From an uncultured Eubacteriales bacterium (GTDB lineage Bacteria; Bacillota; Clostridia; Christensenellales; CAG-917): a stretch of 15,808 nt of DNA. Positions 1 to 6,779 of the stretch are shown here, in pieces. Made by a program: the position numbers and the translations under genes. How positions within the stretch are numbered: the first letter of the stretch is position 1; each line of letters opens with the position of its first letter. The notes below the pieces were generated by a model, which ran no database searches, was not told the DNA's origin, and saw only the letters and a list, made by a program, of their open reading frames with translations. Where the stretch lies: assembly GCA_900553825.1 (NCBI GenBank), contig USEV01000003.1, forward strand, positions 1 through 15,808. The letters run 5' to 3'.

Positions 1-50
1 TACGAGATTCCTCTACGTCTCGTGGGCTCGGAGATGTGTATAAGAGACAG
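1..50 (+). other. Nextera i7/Read 2 adapter (library artefact)
   Basis: Bases 1-8 match the end of the Illumina P7 primer. Bases 9-16 (TCCTCTAC) look like an i7 index, the reverse complement of GTAGAGGA, which I recall as N712. Bases 17-50 match the Nextera Read 2 transposase adapter, ending in the Tn5 mosaic end AGATGTGTATAAGAGACAG. This is not genomic DNA. Reading frames through it give the familiar artefact peptides MCIRDS and MYKRQ. Confidence 0.98.
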
Positions 51-52
51 TG

Positions 53-1048
53 GCACTTGTTGCGTTATTGGGCAAAAAGCGCACCTCGCAGGGCGGAGCC
101 GAGCCGCAACCCGTATGCCGCGGGAGCGAAGCGGAAGATGTCGGTGCGGAAGAGGTCGGCGAGAAAGAGGACGAAGCGGAAGAGGGCGGAGAACCCGTCC
201 GCGCGGCGGAGGAACCCTCCGCGCACGAACAGCCCTCGGAGCAGGCGAAAGAACAATCGCCCGAGGCGGCGGAGCAACCCCTCGCACGGGAAACCGCACA
301 AGATGAGCCCGACGGGGAAAGCGTCGGGGAACTCCCGTGTGAAGGCGCGGGGATAATCCCCGAAGAAAGCGCGGGGGAAGAGGAGGAACGCACGCCCGAC
401 GGGGAGTGCGGCGAGCCCCTCCCCGAGCGAGAAGTGACCGATGAGGGCGAAGCCGGGCTCCCGTACGGAGCGGACGACGACGCGTGGGAGGATTTCGTCC
501 CGGGCGGAGAGTGGAGCACACCGTCGCTCCGAGAGGTGTTTGCCTGTGAGGAGGAGGGGGAGGACGCCCCCGAGCCCGCCGAGGACGCGCGGGCGAGGAA
601 GCTCTCCTTTTCCGAGAAGCTGGCTGCCGCCGACGACGGCAACAAGGCGATTTACAACGCGTTGAAAAACGAGCTTCTGTCCTATCGCGGCGTGCGCTCG
701 CGCGTGGTGCGCGGCGGCGATTATTTCCGCAGGCGGGGCAGGAGGATTGTCCGCATAGTGCTGATAGGCAGGACGATGCGCATCGCGTTGGCGTTGCCGC
801 CGGAGGAATTCGACTACAACATCTTTCACCAGCGCAACCGCGGCAAGATGACCAAGTACGCCGACACGCCGATGTTCGTCAAGGTCAAGTCGCCCGTCGG
901 CGTCAAGAGGGCGAAGATTCTCATTGCGGAGCTCATGCGCCGCGAGGGGAAACGCAGGATAAAGAATTACATCGCGCTCGATTACGCGCGCGAAATCACG
1001 CTCGCGGAGGCGGCGAAAGCCTCGGAGGAAAATGTGCATGGAGTTTGA
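53..1048 (+). CDS. Partial unrecognised protein: acidic linker plus basic C-terminal domain
   Basis: The N-terminus is missing. The frame is open into the adapter, and the only upstream start (GTG at 50) uses an adapter base, so it is not real. The visible 331 residues begin with ALVALLGKKR, which could be the tail of a membrane helix. About 160 residues very rich in Glu, Pro, Ala and Gly follow, probably disordered. After a KLSFSEKL segment comes a compact basic domain of about 130 residues (NALKNELLSYRGVRSRV, then RRRGRRIVRIVLIGRTMRIAL, then KYADTPMFVKVKS and KRAKILIAELM). Similar domains recur in hypothetical proteins of Clostridia, but I cannot name the family or its function. The stop lies inside the start of rocD, so the two are probably cotranscribed. 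The coding assignment is firm; the function is unknown. Confidence 0.8.
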   Translation, partial: ALVALLGKKRTSQGGAEPQPVCRGSEAEDVGAEEVGEKEDEAEEGGEPVRAAEEPSAHEQPSEQAKEQSPEAAEQPLARETAQDEPDGESVGELPCEGAGIIPEESAGEEEERTPDGECGEPLPEREVTDEGEAGLPYGADDDAWEDFVPGGEWSTPSLREVFACEEEGEDAPEPAEDARARKLSFSEKLAAADDGNKAIYNALKNELLSYRGVRSRVVRGGDYFRRRGRRIVRIVLIGRTMRIALALPPEEFDYNIFHQRNRGKMTKYADTPMFVKVKSPVGVKRAKILIAELMRREGKRRIKNYIALDYAREITLAEAAKASEENVHGV

Positions 1049-2249
1049 AAGCGGCGTCACCGCAACGCAGGACATCATAGCAAAGACCGAACTCTACTGC
1101 GCGCACAACTACAGCCCCAAGGAAGTGGTGGTGTGCAGGGGAGAGGGCTCGCGCGTATATGACGCGGAGGGCAGGGAGTATTTCGATATGCTCTCGGCAT
1201 ACAGCGCCCTCAACTTCGGGCATTGTCACCCCGAAATCGTGGAGGCTGCCGACCGACAGCTCCACACCCTCACTCTGACCTCCCGCGCGTTTTACAACGA
1301 CCTGCTCGGGGAGTTCTGCGAGCGGCTGTGCGCGCTCACGGGCAAGAGCATGGTCCTGCCCATGAACACGGGTGCGGAGGCGGTGGAGACCGCGCTCAAG
1401 ACGGCGCGCCGCTGGGGCGAGTTCGTCAAAGGCGTGCCCGCGGGCAGACAGCACATCGTGTGCGCGGAAAACAATTTTCACGGCAGGACGGTCACGGTGA
1501 TAAGCATGAGCACCGACCCCGACGCGAGGCGCGGGTTTTCACCCTTCACGCCCGGGTTCACCGTTGTGCCCTACGGCGACGCGGCGGCACTCGAAGCGGC
1601 GATAACGGAGGACACCGTCGCATACATAGTGGAGCCCATACAGGGCGAGGCGGGCATCATCATTCCCCCGGAGGGATACCTCGCCGCGGTGCGTGAGATA
1701 TGCACGCGCAAGGGCATACTCATGATTGCCGACGAGGTGCAGACGGGCTTTGCGAGGACGGGCGATATGTTCGCGTGCATGCACGAGAATGTCGTCCCCG
1801 ACATCTATGTGCTGGGCAAGGCGCTGGGCGGCGGGATTATGCCCGTGAGTGCCGTTGCCGCCGACAGGGAAATCCTGGGCGTCTACGAGCCGGGCTCGCA
1901 CGGCTCGACATTCGGGGGCAATCCTCTCGCGTGCGCGGTCGCGCTCAAGGCGATGGAAATCGTCGTGCGCGACGACTACCCGAAGATGGCGCGGGAAAAG
2001 GGAGCGAGGTTCACCGAAAAGCTCCGTGAAATCCGCAACGACGACATAAAGGAAGTCCGCGGGCGCGGGTTGCTCGTCGGAGTGGAGTTCTTCACCTCCG
2101 CGGCACCCTATGTCAAACGCCTGATAGAAGAGGGCGTGCTCGCCAAGGAAACGCATGACAGGACGGTGCGCTTCGCCCCGCCGGTCAACATCTCCGATTC
2201 CGACCTCGACGAGGCCGCTGAGAGAATAAAAAGGGCACTGACGAAATGA
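1038..2249 (+). CDS. rocD: Ornithine aminotransferase (ornithine-oxo-acid transaminase)
   Basis: A class III PLP-dependent aminotransferase that converts ornithine and 2-oxoglutarate to glutamate-5-semialdehyde and glutamate in the cytoplasm, linking arginine/ornithine breakdown to proline. Numbered from ATG 1038 (403 residues, normal length), it has the OAT-like N-terminus TQDIIAKTELYCAHNY, the MLSAYSALNFGHCHP segment (51-65), the phosphate-binding NTGAEA (110-115), FHGRT (147-151), VEPIQGEAG (198-206), ADEVQTG with Asp232, and the PLP lysine Lys261 in VLGKALGGG. ATG 1038 sits 9 nt after GGAGG (1024-1028). ATG 1032, two codons earlier in the same frame, is only 3 nt from it and less likely. 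It overlaps the preceding gene by 11 nt. RocD fits much better than acetylornithine or GABA aminotransferase because of the N-terminal and LSAYSA segments. Confidence 0.93.
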   Translation: MEFESGVTATQDIIAKTELYCAHNYSPKEVVVCRGEGSRVYDAEGREYFDMLSAYSALNFGHCHPEIVEAADRQLHTLTLTSRAFYNDLLGEFCERLCALTGKSMVLPMNTGAEAVETALKTARRWGEFVKGVPAGRQHIVCAENNFHGRTVTVISMSTDPDARRGFSPFTPGFTVVPYGDAAALEAAITEDTVAYIVEPIQGEAGIIIPPEGYLAAVREICTRKGILMIADEVQTGFARTGDMFACMHENVVPDIYVLGKALGGGIMPVSAVAADREILGVYEPGSHGSTFGGNPLACAVALKAMEIVVRDDYPKMAREKGARFTEKLREIRNDDIKEVRGRGLLVGVEFFTSAAPYVKRLIEEGVLAKETHDRTVRFAPPVNISDSDLDEAAERIKRALTK

Positions 2250-2854
2250 GGGGAAAAAGGAGCGTCAACACGCTCGAAAGGACAAAAAGCATGGTTTATG
2301 TCGCACTTTTTGCGGCATTAACCGCCGTTTTGTCACAGATAAGCATACCAATGCCTGCGGGCATACCCCTCACCTTGCAGACATTCGCAATCGCCTTCGC
2401 CGGGTTTTACCTCGGCTTCGGGAAGGGCTTGCAGTGCGTGTTCGTCTATGTCCTGCTCGGCGTCTGCGGAGTGCCGGTGTTCGCCTCGTTCACGGGCGGA
2501 GCGGCAAAGCTCGTCGGCGCAACGGGCGGGTTCATCTGGGGCTTTTTCGCTCTTGCTGCAATGACGGGCGCGGCGTCCGAAACTTCGGGGCGCATGCGCG
2601 GCGCGGCGTGCGTCGCCGTCGGCATCGTCGCTCTTCACGCATTGGGTACGGCGCAGTTCGCCGCCGTGACGGGCACGAGCCTTTCCGCCGCCGCGCTTGC
2701 GGTGTCCGTGCCCTTCGTCGCAAAGGACCTGCTCTCCGTCCTGCTCGCCTCGGCGCTCGCGCACACGGTGAAATCAAGGCTCTCGGAGGGCTGCGGCGTC
2801 CGCATCCGTGCGGAACTCCCCGCCCGCGGGCTCGCAAAATCGTTGAAAAAATAA
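2246..2854 (+). CDS. bioY: BioY biotin transporter, substrate-binding (S) component
   Basis: A membrane protein of 202 residues that binds biotin in the energy-coupling factor (ECF) transport system. The BioY signature is clear: ISIPMPAGIPLTLQTFAIAFAG (about 32-53), then YLGFGKG, then YVLLGVCGVPVFASFTGG (68-85), then GATGGFIWGF (91-100). About six hydrophobic segments are readable. Its ATG overlaps the rocD stop as ATGA, which indicates translational coupling. The ribosome binding site there is poor, and Met16 (ATG 2291, preceded by AAAGGA) is an alternative start that would remove a charged N-terminal tail. No ECF ATPase or EcfT gene is nearby, so it probably shares a module encoded elsewhere. 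No biotin synthesis gene or BirA site is visible. Confidence 0.92.
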   Translation: MRGKRSVNTLERTKSMVYVALFAALTAVLSQISIPMPAGIPLTLQTFAIAFAGFYLGFGKGLQCVFVYVLLGVCGVPVFASFTGGAAKLVGATGGFIWGFFALAAMTGAASETSGRMRGAACVAVGIVALHALGTAQFAAVTGTSLSAAALAVSVPFVAKDLLSVLLASALAHTVKSRLSEGCGVRIRAELPARGLAKSLKK

Positions 2855-2864
2855 CCCCTAGGGG
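2855..2864. repeat. 10-bp perfect palindrome between bioY and tetR
   Basis: CCCCTAGGGG begins directly after the bioY stop codon, 24 nt before the tetR start and just upstream of its GGAGG ribosome binding site. TetR-family repressors bind palindromes and often control themselves, so this could be an operator half or core. Ten base pairs is short for a TetR site and the symmetry does not extend outward, so this is only a candidate. Confidence 0.3.
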
Positions 2865-2888
2865 AACATAAACACATTCGGAGGAATC

Positions 2889-3485
2889 ATGGCTAAGAAC
2901 GGAAACAAAACCGACCTTCGCATCCAGCGCACCCAGAAGGCGATAGTGGACGCCTTCTACGAACTGTTGGACGAAAAGTCTTTCGGTGCAATCACCGTCA
3001 TCGACATCTGCGACAGGGCTCTCATCAATCGCGGCACCTTCTACACCCACTTCGAGGACAAGTATCAGCTCCTCGACAAGTGCATCAGCGATGTCATGTA
3101 CGGGCTTCACGAGCAGGTCAAACAGGCACACGGCGAGAACGACCTCATCACCTACTACAACGAGACGATGTCCCTCGGCATCGCCTTCCTCGCCCAGTAC
3201 CGCAAGCGCCTCAGGACAATCATCATGAAGGCGGACAGCGCGCTGGTCTTCGACAAGGTGCACGAGATACTCACGCACAACATCGTCAACAGGCTCAGCA
3301 AGGCAAAGCCCAAGGACGGGAGCCGAATCCCCGCGGAAATTCTCGCGGAATTCTTTGCGGGCGGCATAATCTCCCTCATCAAGTGGTGGTTGCTCGACGA
3401 GCCCAACTACACCCAGGACGACATCAAGCTCCAGCTCAGCATACTTGCCGAGACGACCCTGAGCGAGTACTGCGCGGGGGTTTGA
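2889..3485 (+). CDS. TetR/AcrR-family transcriptional regulator
   Basis: A DNA-binding regulator of 198 residues. The N-terminal HTH is evident: RIQRTQKAIVDAFYELLDEK (helix 1), ITVIDICDRALINRGTFYTH (36-55, helix-turn-helix), then FEDKYQLLDKC. The C-terminal ligand or dimer domain (about 75-198, with WWLLDEP) resembles the DhaS-like or TetR_C-type sets common in Bacillota, but no inducer can be assigned. It starts with ATG 5 nt after GGAGG (2880-2884). There is no room for a separate strong promoter in the 34-nt gap to bioY, so it is probably cotranscribed with rocD and bioY. Whether it controls them is not shown by the sequence. Confidence 0.9.
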   Translation: MAKNGNKTDLRIQRTQKAIVDAFYELLDEKSFGAITVIDICDRALINRGTFYTHFEDKYQLLDKCISDVMYGLHEQVKQAHGENDLITYYNETMSLGIAFLAQYRKRLRTIIMKADSALVFDKVHEILTHNIVNRLSKAKPKDGSRIPAEILAEFFAGGIISLIKWWLLDEPNYTQDDIKLQLSILAETTLSEYCAGV

Positions 3486-3565
3486 GCCCACTCCGAAAAC
3501 TTCCCCGACGGGACGGGAATCCAGCGCGACGGAGCACTGTCGCGCGTCTTCCGCGTAAACAACCG

Positions 3566-3597
3566 AAAAACGCCTTGCGTTCCCGCAAGGCGTTTTT
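3566..3597. terminator. Bidirectional Rho-independent terminator
   Basis: A perfect 14-bp inverted repeat, AAAAACGCCTTGCG (3566-3579) and CGCAAGGCGTTTTT (3584-3597), encloses a TTCC loop. The T-run on the plus strand ends the rocD-bioY-tetR transcript. The A-run gives a U-run on the minus strand, so it can also end the convergent aro operon. Confidence 0.9.
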
Positions 3598-3634
3598 TGA
3601 AATCTCGCTTTGATTTTTTATCTGACTTCGGTGT

Positions 3635-3651
3635 CGCATCGTCCCGATGCG
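3635..3651. repeat. Short inverted repeat in the convergent intergenic region
   Basis: CGCATCG (3635-3641) and CGATGCG (3645-3651) form a 7-bp hairpin with a 3-nt loop, followed on the plus strand by GTTTT. It could be a weak secondary terminator. The rest of 3486-3734 holds the bidirectional terminator and a weak GCCCGAA/TTCGGG hairpin near 3683-3702; I see no gene there. Confidence 0.35.
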
Positions 3652-3734
3652 GTTTTCCCGGTTATAGAAATCCGTGGGTTTTGCCCGAAATTCCGCTTCG
3701 GGTTTGCCGCAACCGGCAGACGCTTTTCGGGCGG

Positions 3735-3896
3735 TCACTCCTCCTCGGCTTCGTCGGGCACACGCAGTTTGCCGTCGCGCGCTCCGTTGAAACAGCCGTT
3801 CGGCCATTCTCCCGCCTTTTTCACCTGTTTGTCACTCTCCGCGCCGCCAGCGGGTATCCCGCGCGCGCCGCGTCTTTCGGGTTTTTTGTTTTTCAT
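3735..3896 (-). CDS. Possible small protein of 53 residues, unknown
   Basis: The ATG at 3896 follows a strong GAGAGGAGG ribosome binding site with GGAGG about 5 nt upstream, located 58 nt after the aroQ stop. The predicted protein starts MKNKKPERRG, is basic at first, contains KQVKKAGEWPNGCFNGARDG and ends in acidic DEAEEE. It has no membrane segment and one cysteine. I recognise no family. In favour of it: the strong Shine-Dalgarno site, its operon position, and the terminator downstream of its stop. Against it: short length, low complexity and no known homologue. It may be the last gene of the aromatic operon. Confidence 0.45.
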   Translation of the reverse strand: MKNKKPERRGARGIPAGGAESDKQVKKAGEWPNGCFNGARDGKLRVPDEAEEE

Positions 3897-3954
3897 ACGC
3901 ACCTCCTCTCGGAGTGTGTGCAGAACCCGCGTTTTGATGTACGGGAGGGGAGAG

Positions 3955-4395
3955 TCACGCCTCGGCGCCGTATTTCCCGACGAGATAATCGATTGCCTCC
4001 GCATATCCGTCGAAACCCTTGCCGCAGATTTTGTGCTCGGCATAGAGCGTGACGAAACTGCGGTGTCTGAACTCTTCGCGGGCGTCGATGTCCGTGAGGT
4101 GCACCTCCACGGCGGGCAGTCCCACGGCTTTCAGCGCGTCGAGGATTGCAACCGAGGTGTGCGTGTAGGCGGCGGCGTTGATGACAATGCCGTCGAAGCG
4201 GCCGAGCGCGCGTTGAATCGCGGTCACGATGTCGCCCTCCGAGTTTGACTGGAAGCACTCCGCAAGCGCGCCGCGCGCCTTTGCGTGGTCCTCGACGAAC
4301 TTCACGAGCGCGGCGTAGTCGCGCTTGCCGTAAAGCTCGGGCTCGCGCACGCCGAGCATGTTGAGGTTCGGCCCGTTAATCACAAGAATTTTCAT
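3955..4395 (-). CDS. aroQ: 3-dehydroquinate dehydratase, type II
   Basis: Third shikimate-pathway step: 3-dehydroquinate to 3-dehydroshikimate plus water. It is a cytoplasmic enzyme, usually a dodecamer. At 146 residues it has the normal type II length. It opens with MKILVINGPNLNMLG. Visible active-site residues are Arg17 and the catalytic Tyr22 (REPELYG), Asn73 and His79 (INAAAYTHTS; the family more often has NPGAYTHTS), Glu97 and His99 (VEVHLTD), and Arg110 in REEFRHRS. The ATG follows GGAG by about 8 nt. It overlaps the 3' end of the aroE-aroK fusion by 20 nt, so it is translationally coupled. It is the last identified aromatic gene of the operon. Confidence 0.96.
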   Translation of the reverse strand: MKILVINGPNLNMLGVREPELYGKRDYAALVKFVEDHAKARGALAECFQSNSEGDIVTAIQRALGRFDGIVINAAAYTHTSVAILDALKAVGLPAVEVHLTDIDAREEFRHRSFVTLYAEHKICGKGFDGYAEAIDYLVGKYGAEA

Positions 4396-5635
4396 AAAAA
4401 CGCTCCGTAATCAGGTTCGCGCACTCCCCGAGGTCGCCGTTGTTGTCCACCGTCACATCGGCAAACGCCGCATAGACGGGGTCGCGCTCGGCGAACATCC
4501 TGTTGAGTGTGGCAAGGTCGCGGGAAAGGGGTCTTCCCTCCGTTTCCAGCTTGTCCGTGTCGCGGCGTACATACACCGCAAAACCGTTGCTTCTGAGGTT
4601 GAGCCTGTTTCTTTCCGAAAGCGGCGCACCGCCTCCCGTCGCAATCACTCCGCCGCCTTTCGACGAGCACTCGGCGACGGCGCGGCTCTCCGCCTCGCGG
4701 AATGCCGCTTCGCCTTCGGCGGCGAAAATCGAGGGTATGTCCTTTCCCTCGTTCGCCTCGACAAGCGCGTCCGTGTCCGCGAAGGGGCGGGAGAGCTTGT
4801 CCGCGACGAGCCGTCCGAGAGAGGATTTGCCCGAGGAGGGCATACCCACAAGCACGATGTTGGTGAGCTCGCGGCGCACCGTGGCGTAGACGCGCAGGAT
4901 GTCCTTGCCCGCTTCGTCGGCGGGGGAGGGCTCGGCGTATTCTCCGCCGAGGAACAGCGTCGCCGCCGCCTTTGCCTGTGCCGTCAGCATCAGAAGCCCG
5001 CTTCCCACGCGGAGCCCGAGCGATTTCGCCTGCTGTACGAGCCTTGTGTTCAGGGGGTTGTACACGGCGTCGAACACGCCTTCGAGGGCGGGGAAACGCG
5101 AGAGGTCGAGCGGGCTTGCTTCCGCGTTGGGGTACATCCCGACGGGCGTGGTGTTTATCACCACCTGCAGGTCCTTGTGCCCGTAGATGGCGGTGTAGTC
5201 CGTCTGTCCGCTGCGGCTCACGACGACCACGCTTTTGGCGCCCTCGCGCCTCGCGAGCGCGCAGGCGGTGTGCGATGTGCCTCCGCTTCCGAGCACGGCG
5301 ACGCTCTTGCCCGCAAGCCCGATGCCCGCCGTGCGGAGCGCGAACAGCATGCCGAAAGCGTCGGTGTTGTATGCGACGAGTTTTCCTCCGCGGTTGACCA
5401 CGGTGTTGACCGCGCCGCATTCCACGGCGGTGGGGTGCAGCTCGTCGACGAGGGGCATGACCGCGCGTTTGTACGGTATGGTGATATTCACTCCCTCGAA
5501 TTCGCGCGCGGCAAGGAACGGGGCGAGCGCGTCCTCTTCCATTTGCAGGAGGGTGTAATCGCCCGTGCCGAACTCCCTGTGCAGGCGGGGGGAGTGACTG
5601 TGCCCCAGCGGGTTGCCGATGAGCCCGAATTTCAT
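4376..5635 (-). CDS. aroE-aroK: Bifunctional shikimate dehydrogenase / shikimate kinase (AroE-AroK fusion)
   Basis: One 419-residue frame carries two consecutive shikimate-pathway enzymes. Residues 1-about 240 are AroE (3-dehydroshikimate to shikimate, NADPH): SHSP (13-16) for substrate, catalytic Lys57 in IPYKRAV, Asn77, Asp92 in NTDAFG, the NADP-binding GSGGTS (116-121) and NTTPVGMYP (161-169). After a linker with EPSPADEAGKD, residues about 258-419 are shikimate kinase: Walker A GMPSSGKSS (264-272, Lys270), DTD (287-289), FRE with Arg313, ATGGGAP (332-338) and the lid RPLSRD (368-373). No stop or frameshift lies between the domains. The ATG follows GAGGT and overlaps the pheA stop by 4 nt (ATGA). 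Confidence 0.95.
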   Translation of the reverse strand: MKFGLIGNPLGHSHSPRLHREFGTGDYTLLQMEEDALAPFLAAREFEGVNITIPYKRAVMPLVDELHPTAVECGAVNTVVNRGGKLVAYNTDAFGMLFALRTAGIGLAGKSVAVLGSGGTSHTACALARREGAKSVVVVSRSGQTDYTAIYGHKDLQVVINTTPVGMYPNAEASPLDLSRFPALEGVFDAVYNPLNTRLVQQAKSLGLRVGSGLLMLTAQAKAAATLFLGGEYAEPSPADEAGKDILRVYATVRRELTNIVLVGMPSSGKSSLGRLVADKLSRPFADTDALVEANEGKDIPSIFAAEGEAAFREAESRAVAECSSKGGGVIATGGGAPLSERNRLNLRSNGFAVYVRRDTDKLETEGRPLSRDLATLNRMFAERDPVYAAFADVTVDNNGDLGECANLITERFYENSCD

Positions 5636-6777
5636 CCCATCACCTCGTAGTAGCTGCCGAGGAAGACGAACTGTTCCGTGCCCTGGTCCAGCTCCGCGAC
5701 GAGGGCGAGGGTGTCGGAGTTTTCAATCTGCCCCTCGAAGTCGAAGTAGAACATGAATTCGAAGTCTGTGCCGGGGAGGGGTCTTGACTCCAGCTTGGTG
5801 AGGTTGAGCCCCAGGGTGGAGAACTTGTTGAGCACCCGGTTGAGCGAGCCCGACTCGTGCGGCAGAGTCATCATGATGCTGATGCGGTTTGCGGGCGCGA
5901 AGATTTCGAGCGACTTGCTGATGCAGATGAAACGGGTGTAGTTGGAGTCGTTGTCCTGGATGTTGCTTTCCAGTATGCCGAGGCCGTAGAGGTCGGCGCA
6001 GCTGCGGGAGGAGATGCAGGCGACATCGTTGCGCTCGGAGTTCGCCACCGCCTCGGCGGCGATTGCGGTGTTGGCGCACGCCGTGACCTTGGCGGAGGGG
6101 CAGACGCGGGAGAGGAAGGAGGCGCACTGACCGATTGCCTGTTCGTGCGAGAAGACCTCGCGTATGTCCTTGAGCTGGACGCCCTTTTTCGCGAGCAGGT
6201 GATGGCAGACCTTGAGCTTGACGCTCCTGACGATGTAGAAGCGGTGTTTTTTCATGAGGTCGTAGACGGCGTTGACGCTGCCGACGGCGCTGTTTTCGAT
6301 GGGGAGCACGCCGTAGTCGCAAAGCCCTTTTTCCACTGCCTGGAACACACCTTCGAAGTTTTTGAAGTAGGTGATGTCGGCAATCTCGAAGAGCTTGTCG
6401 GCGGCAATCGAGGAGTAGCTTCCCTCGACGCCCTGACAGGCGACGGTGCTGCTCACAGGGAAGTACTTTTTGCCCTCCATGAGCACGCGGCGCAGCTCGT
6501 CCGAAAGCGGAGTGACGGGCGCGACCAGACGGCGTTGATATGCGCGCGAAGTTTCCAGAATTGTCTCAAACACGCGTTTAAGATAAATTTTCTGCTCGTC
6601 ATCTGCCGTTTTCGTCACTCTGGCGATGATTTTCTTCTCGCGCGCGGGGTCCAGCACCGCGGAATGAGTGCGCGCCTTTTCCTCGCCTATTTCCCTTACG
6701 GTGTCCTGCCGCTCGAGATAAAGCGCGGCGATTTTGTCGTCGATGGAATCAATCTTTTTTCTCAGTTCGTCTATCAT
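5632..6777 (-). CDS. pheA: Chorismate mutase / prephenate dehydratase (P-protein) with ACT domain
   Basis: Phenylalanine branch: chorismate to prephenate to phenylpyruvate. Numbered from ATG 6777 (381 residues): an AroQ-class chorismate mutase helical domain (1-about 85, LRKKIDSIDDKIAALYLER); prephenate dehydratase (about 110-290) with GVEGSYS (116-122), NFEGVFQAV (140-148), LPIENSAVGSV (158-168), SHEQAIGQC (210-218) and the NYTRF signature (279-283); and a C-terminal ACT domain (about 299-376) with the phenylalanine-binding ESRP (330-333), so allosteric inhibition by Phe is expected. ATG 6777 is preceded by GAGGTG. An in-frame GTG at 6783 overlapping the aroC stop is the alternative start and adds two residues. 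Typical domain order and length. Confidence 0.95.
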   Translation of the reverse strand: MIDELRKKIDSIDDKIAALYLERQDTVREIGEEKARTHSAVLDPAREKKIIARVTKTADDEQKIYLKRVFETILETSRAYQRRLVAPVTPLSDELRRVLMEGKKYFPVSSTVACQGVEGSYSSIAADKLFEIADITYFKNFEGVFQAVEKGLCDYGVLPIENSAVGSVNAVYDLMKKHRFYIVRSVKLKVCHHLLAKKGVQLKDIREVFSHEQAIGQCASFLSRVCPSAKVTACANTAIAAEAVANSERNDVACISSRSCADLYGLGILESNIQDNDSNYTRFICISKSLEIFAPANRISIMMTLPHESGSLNRVLNKFSTLGLNLTKLESRPLPGTDFEFMFYFDFEGQIENSDTLALVAELDQGTEQFVFLGSYYEVMG

Positions 6778-6779
6778 AT

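Noticed and set aside
1..50. Transposon end
   Set aside because: The mosaic-end sequence comes from the Tn5-based Nextera library adapter, as the attached index and P7 sequence show; it is not a resident mobile element.
65..1078. Minus-strand open frame of 337 codons opposite the first gene
   Set aside because: The plus-strand frame leads with good spacing into rocD and has a plausible C-terminal domain. The minus frame is a low-complexity Leu/Arg shadow.
4358..5650. Long plus-strand open frame of 430 codons opposite aroE-aroK
   Set aside because: It is antisense to a gene with all its catalytic motifs intact. Its translation is rich in Arg, His and Val with no family resemblance, as expected for a shadow frame in GC-rich DNA.
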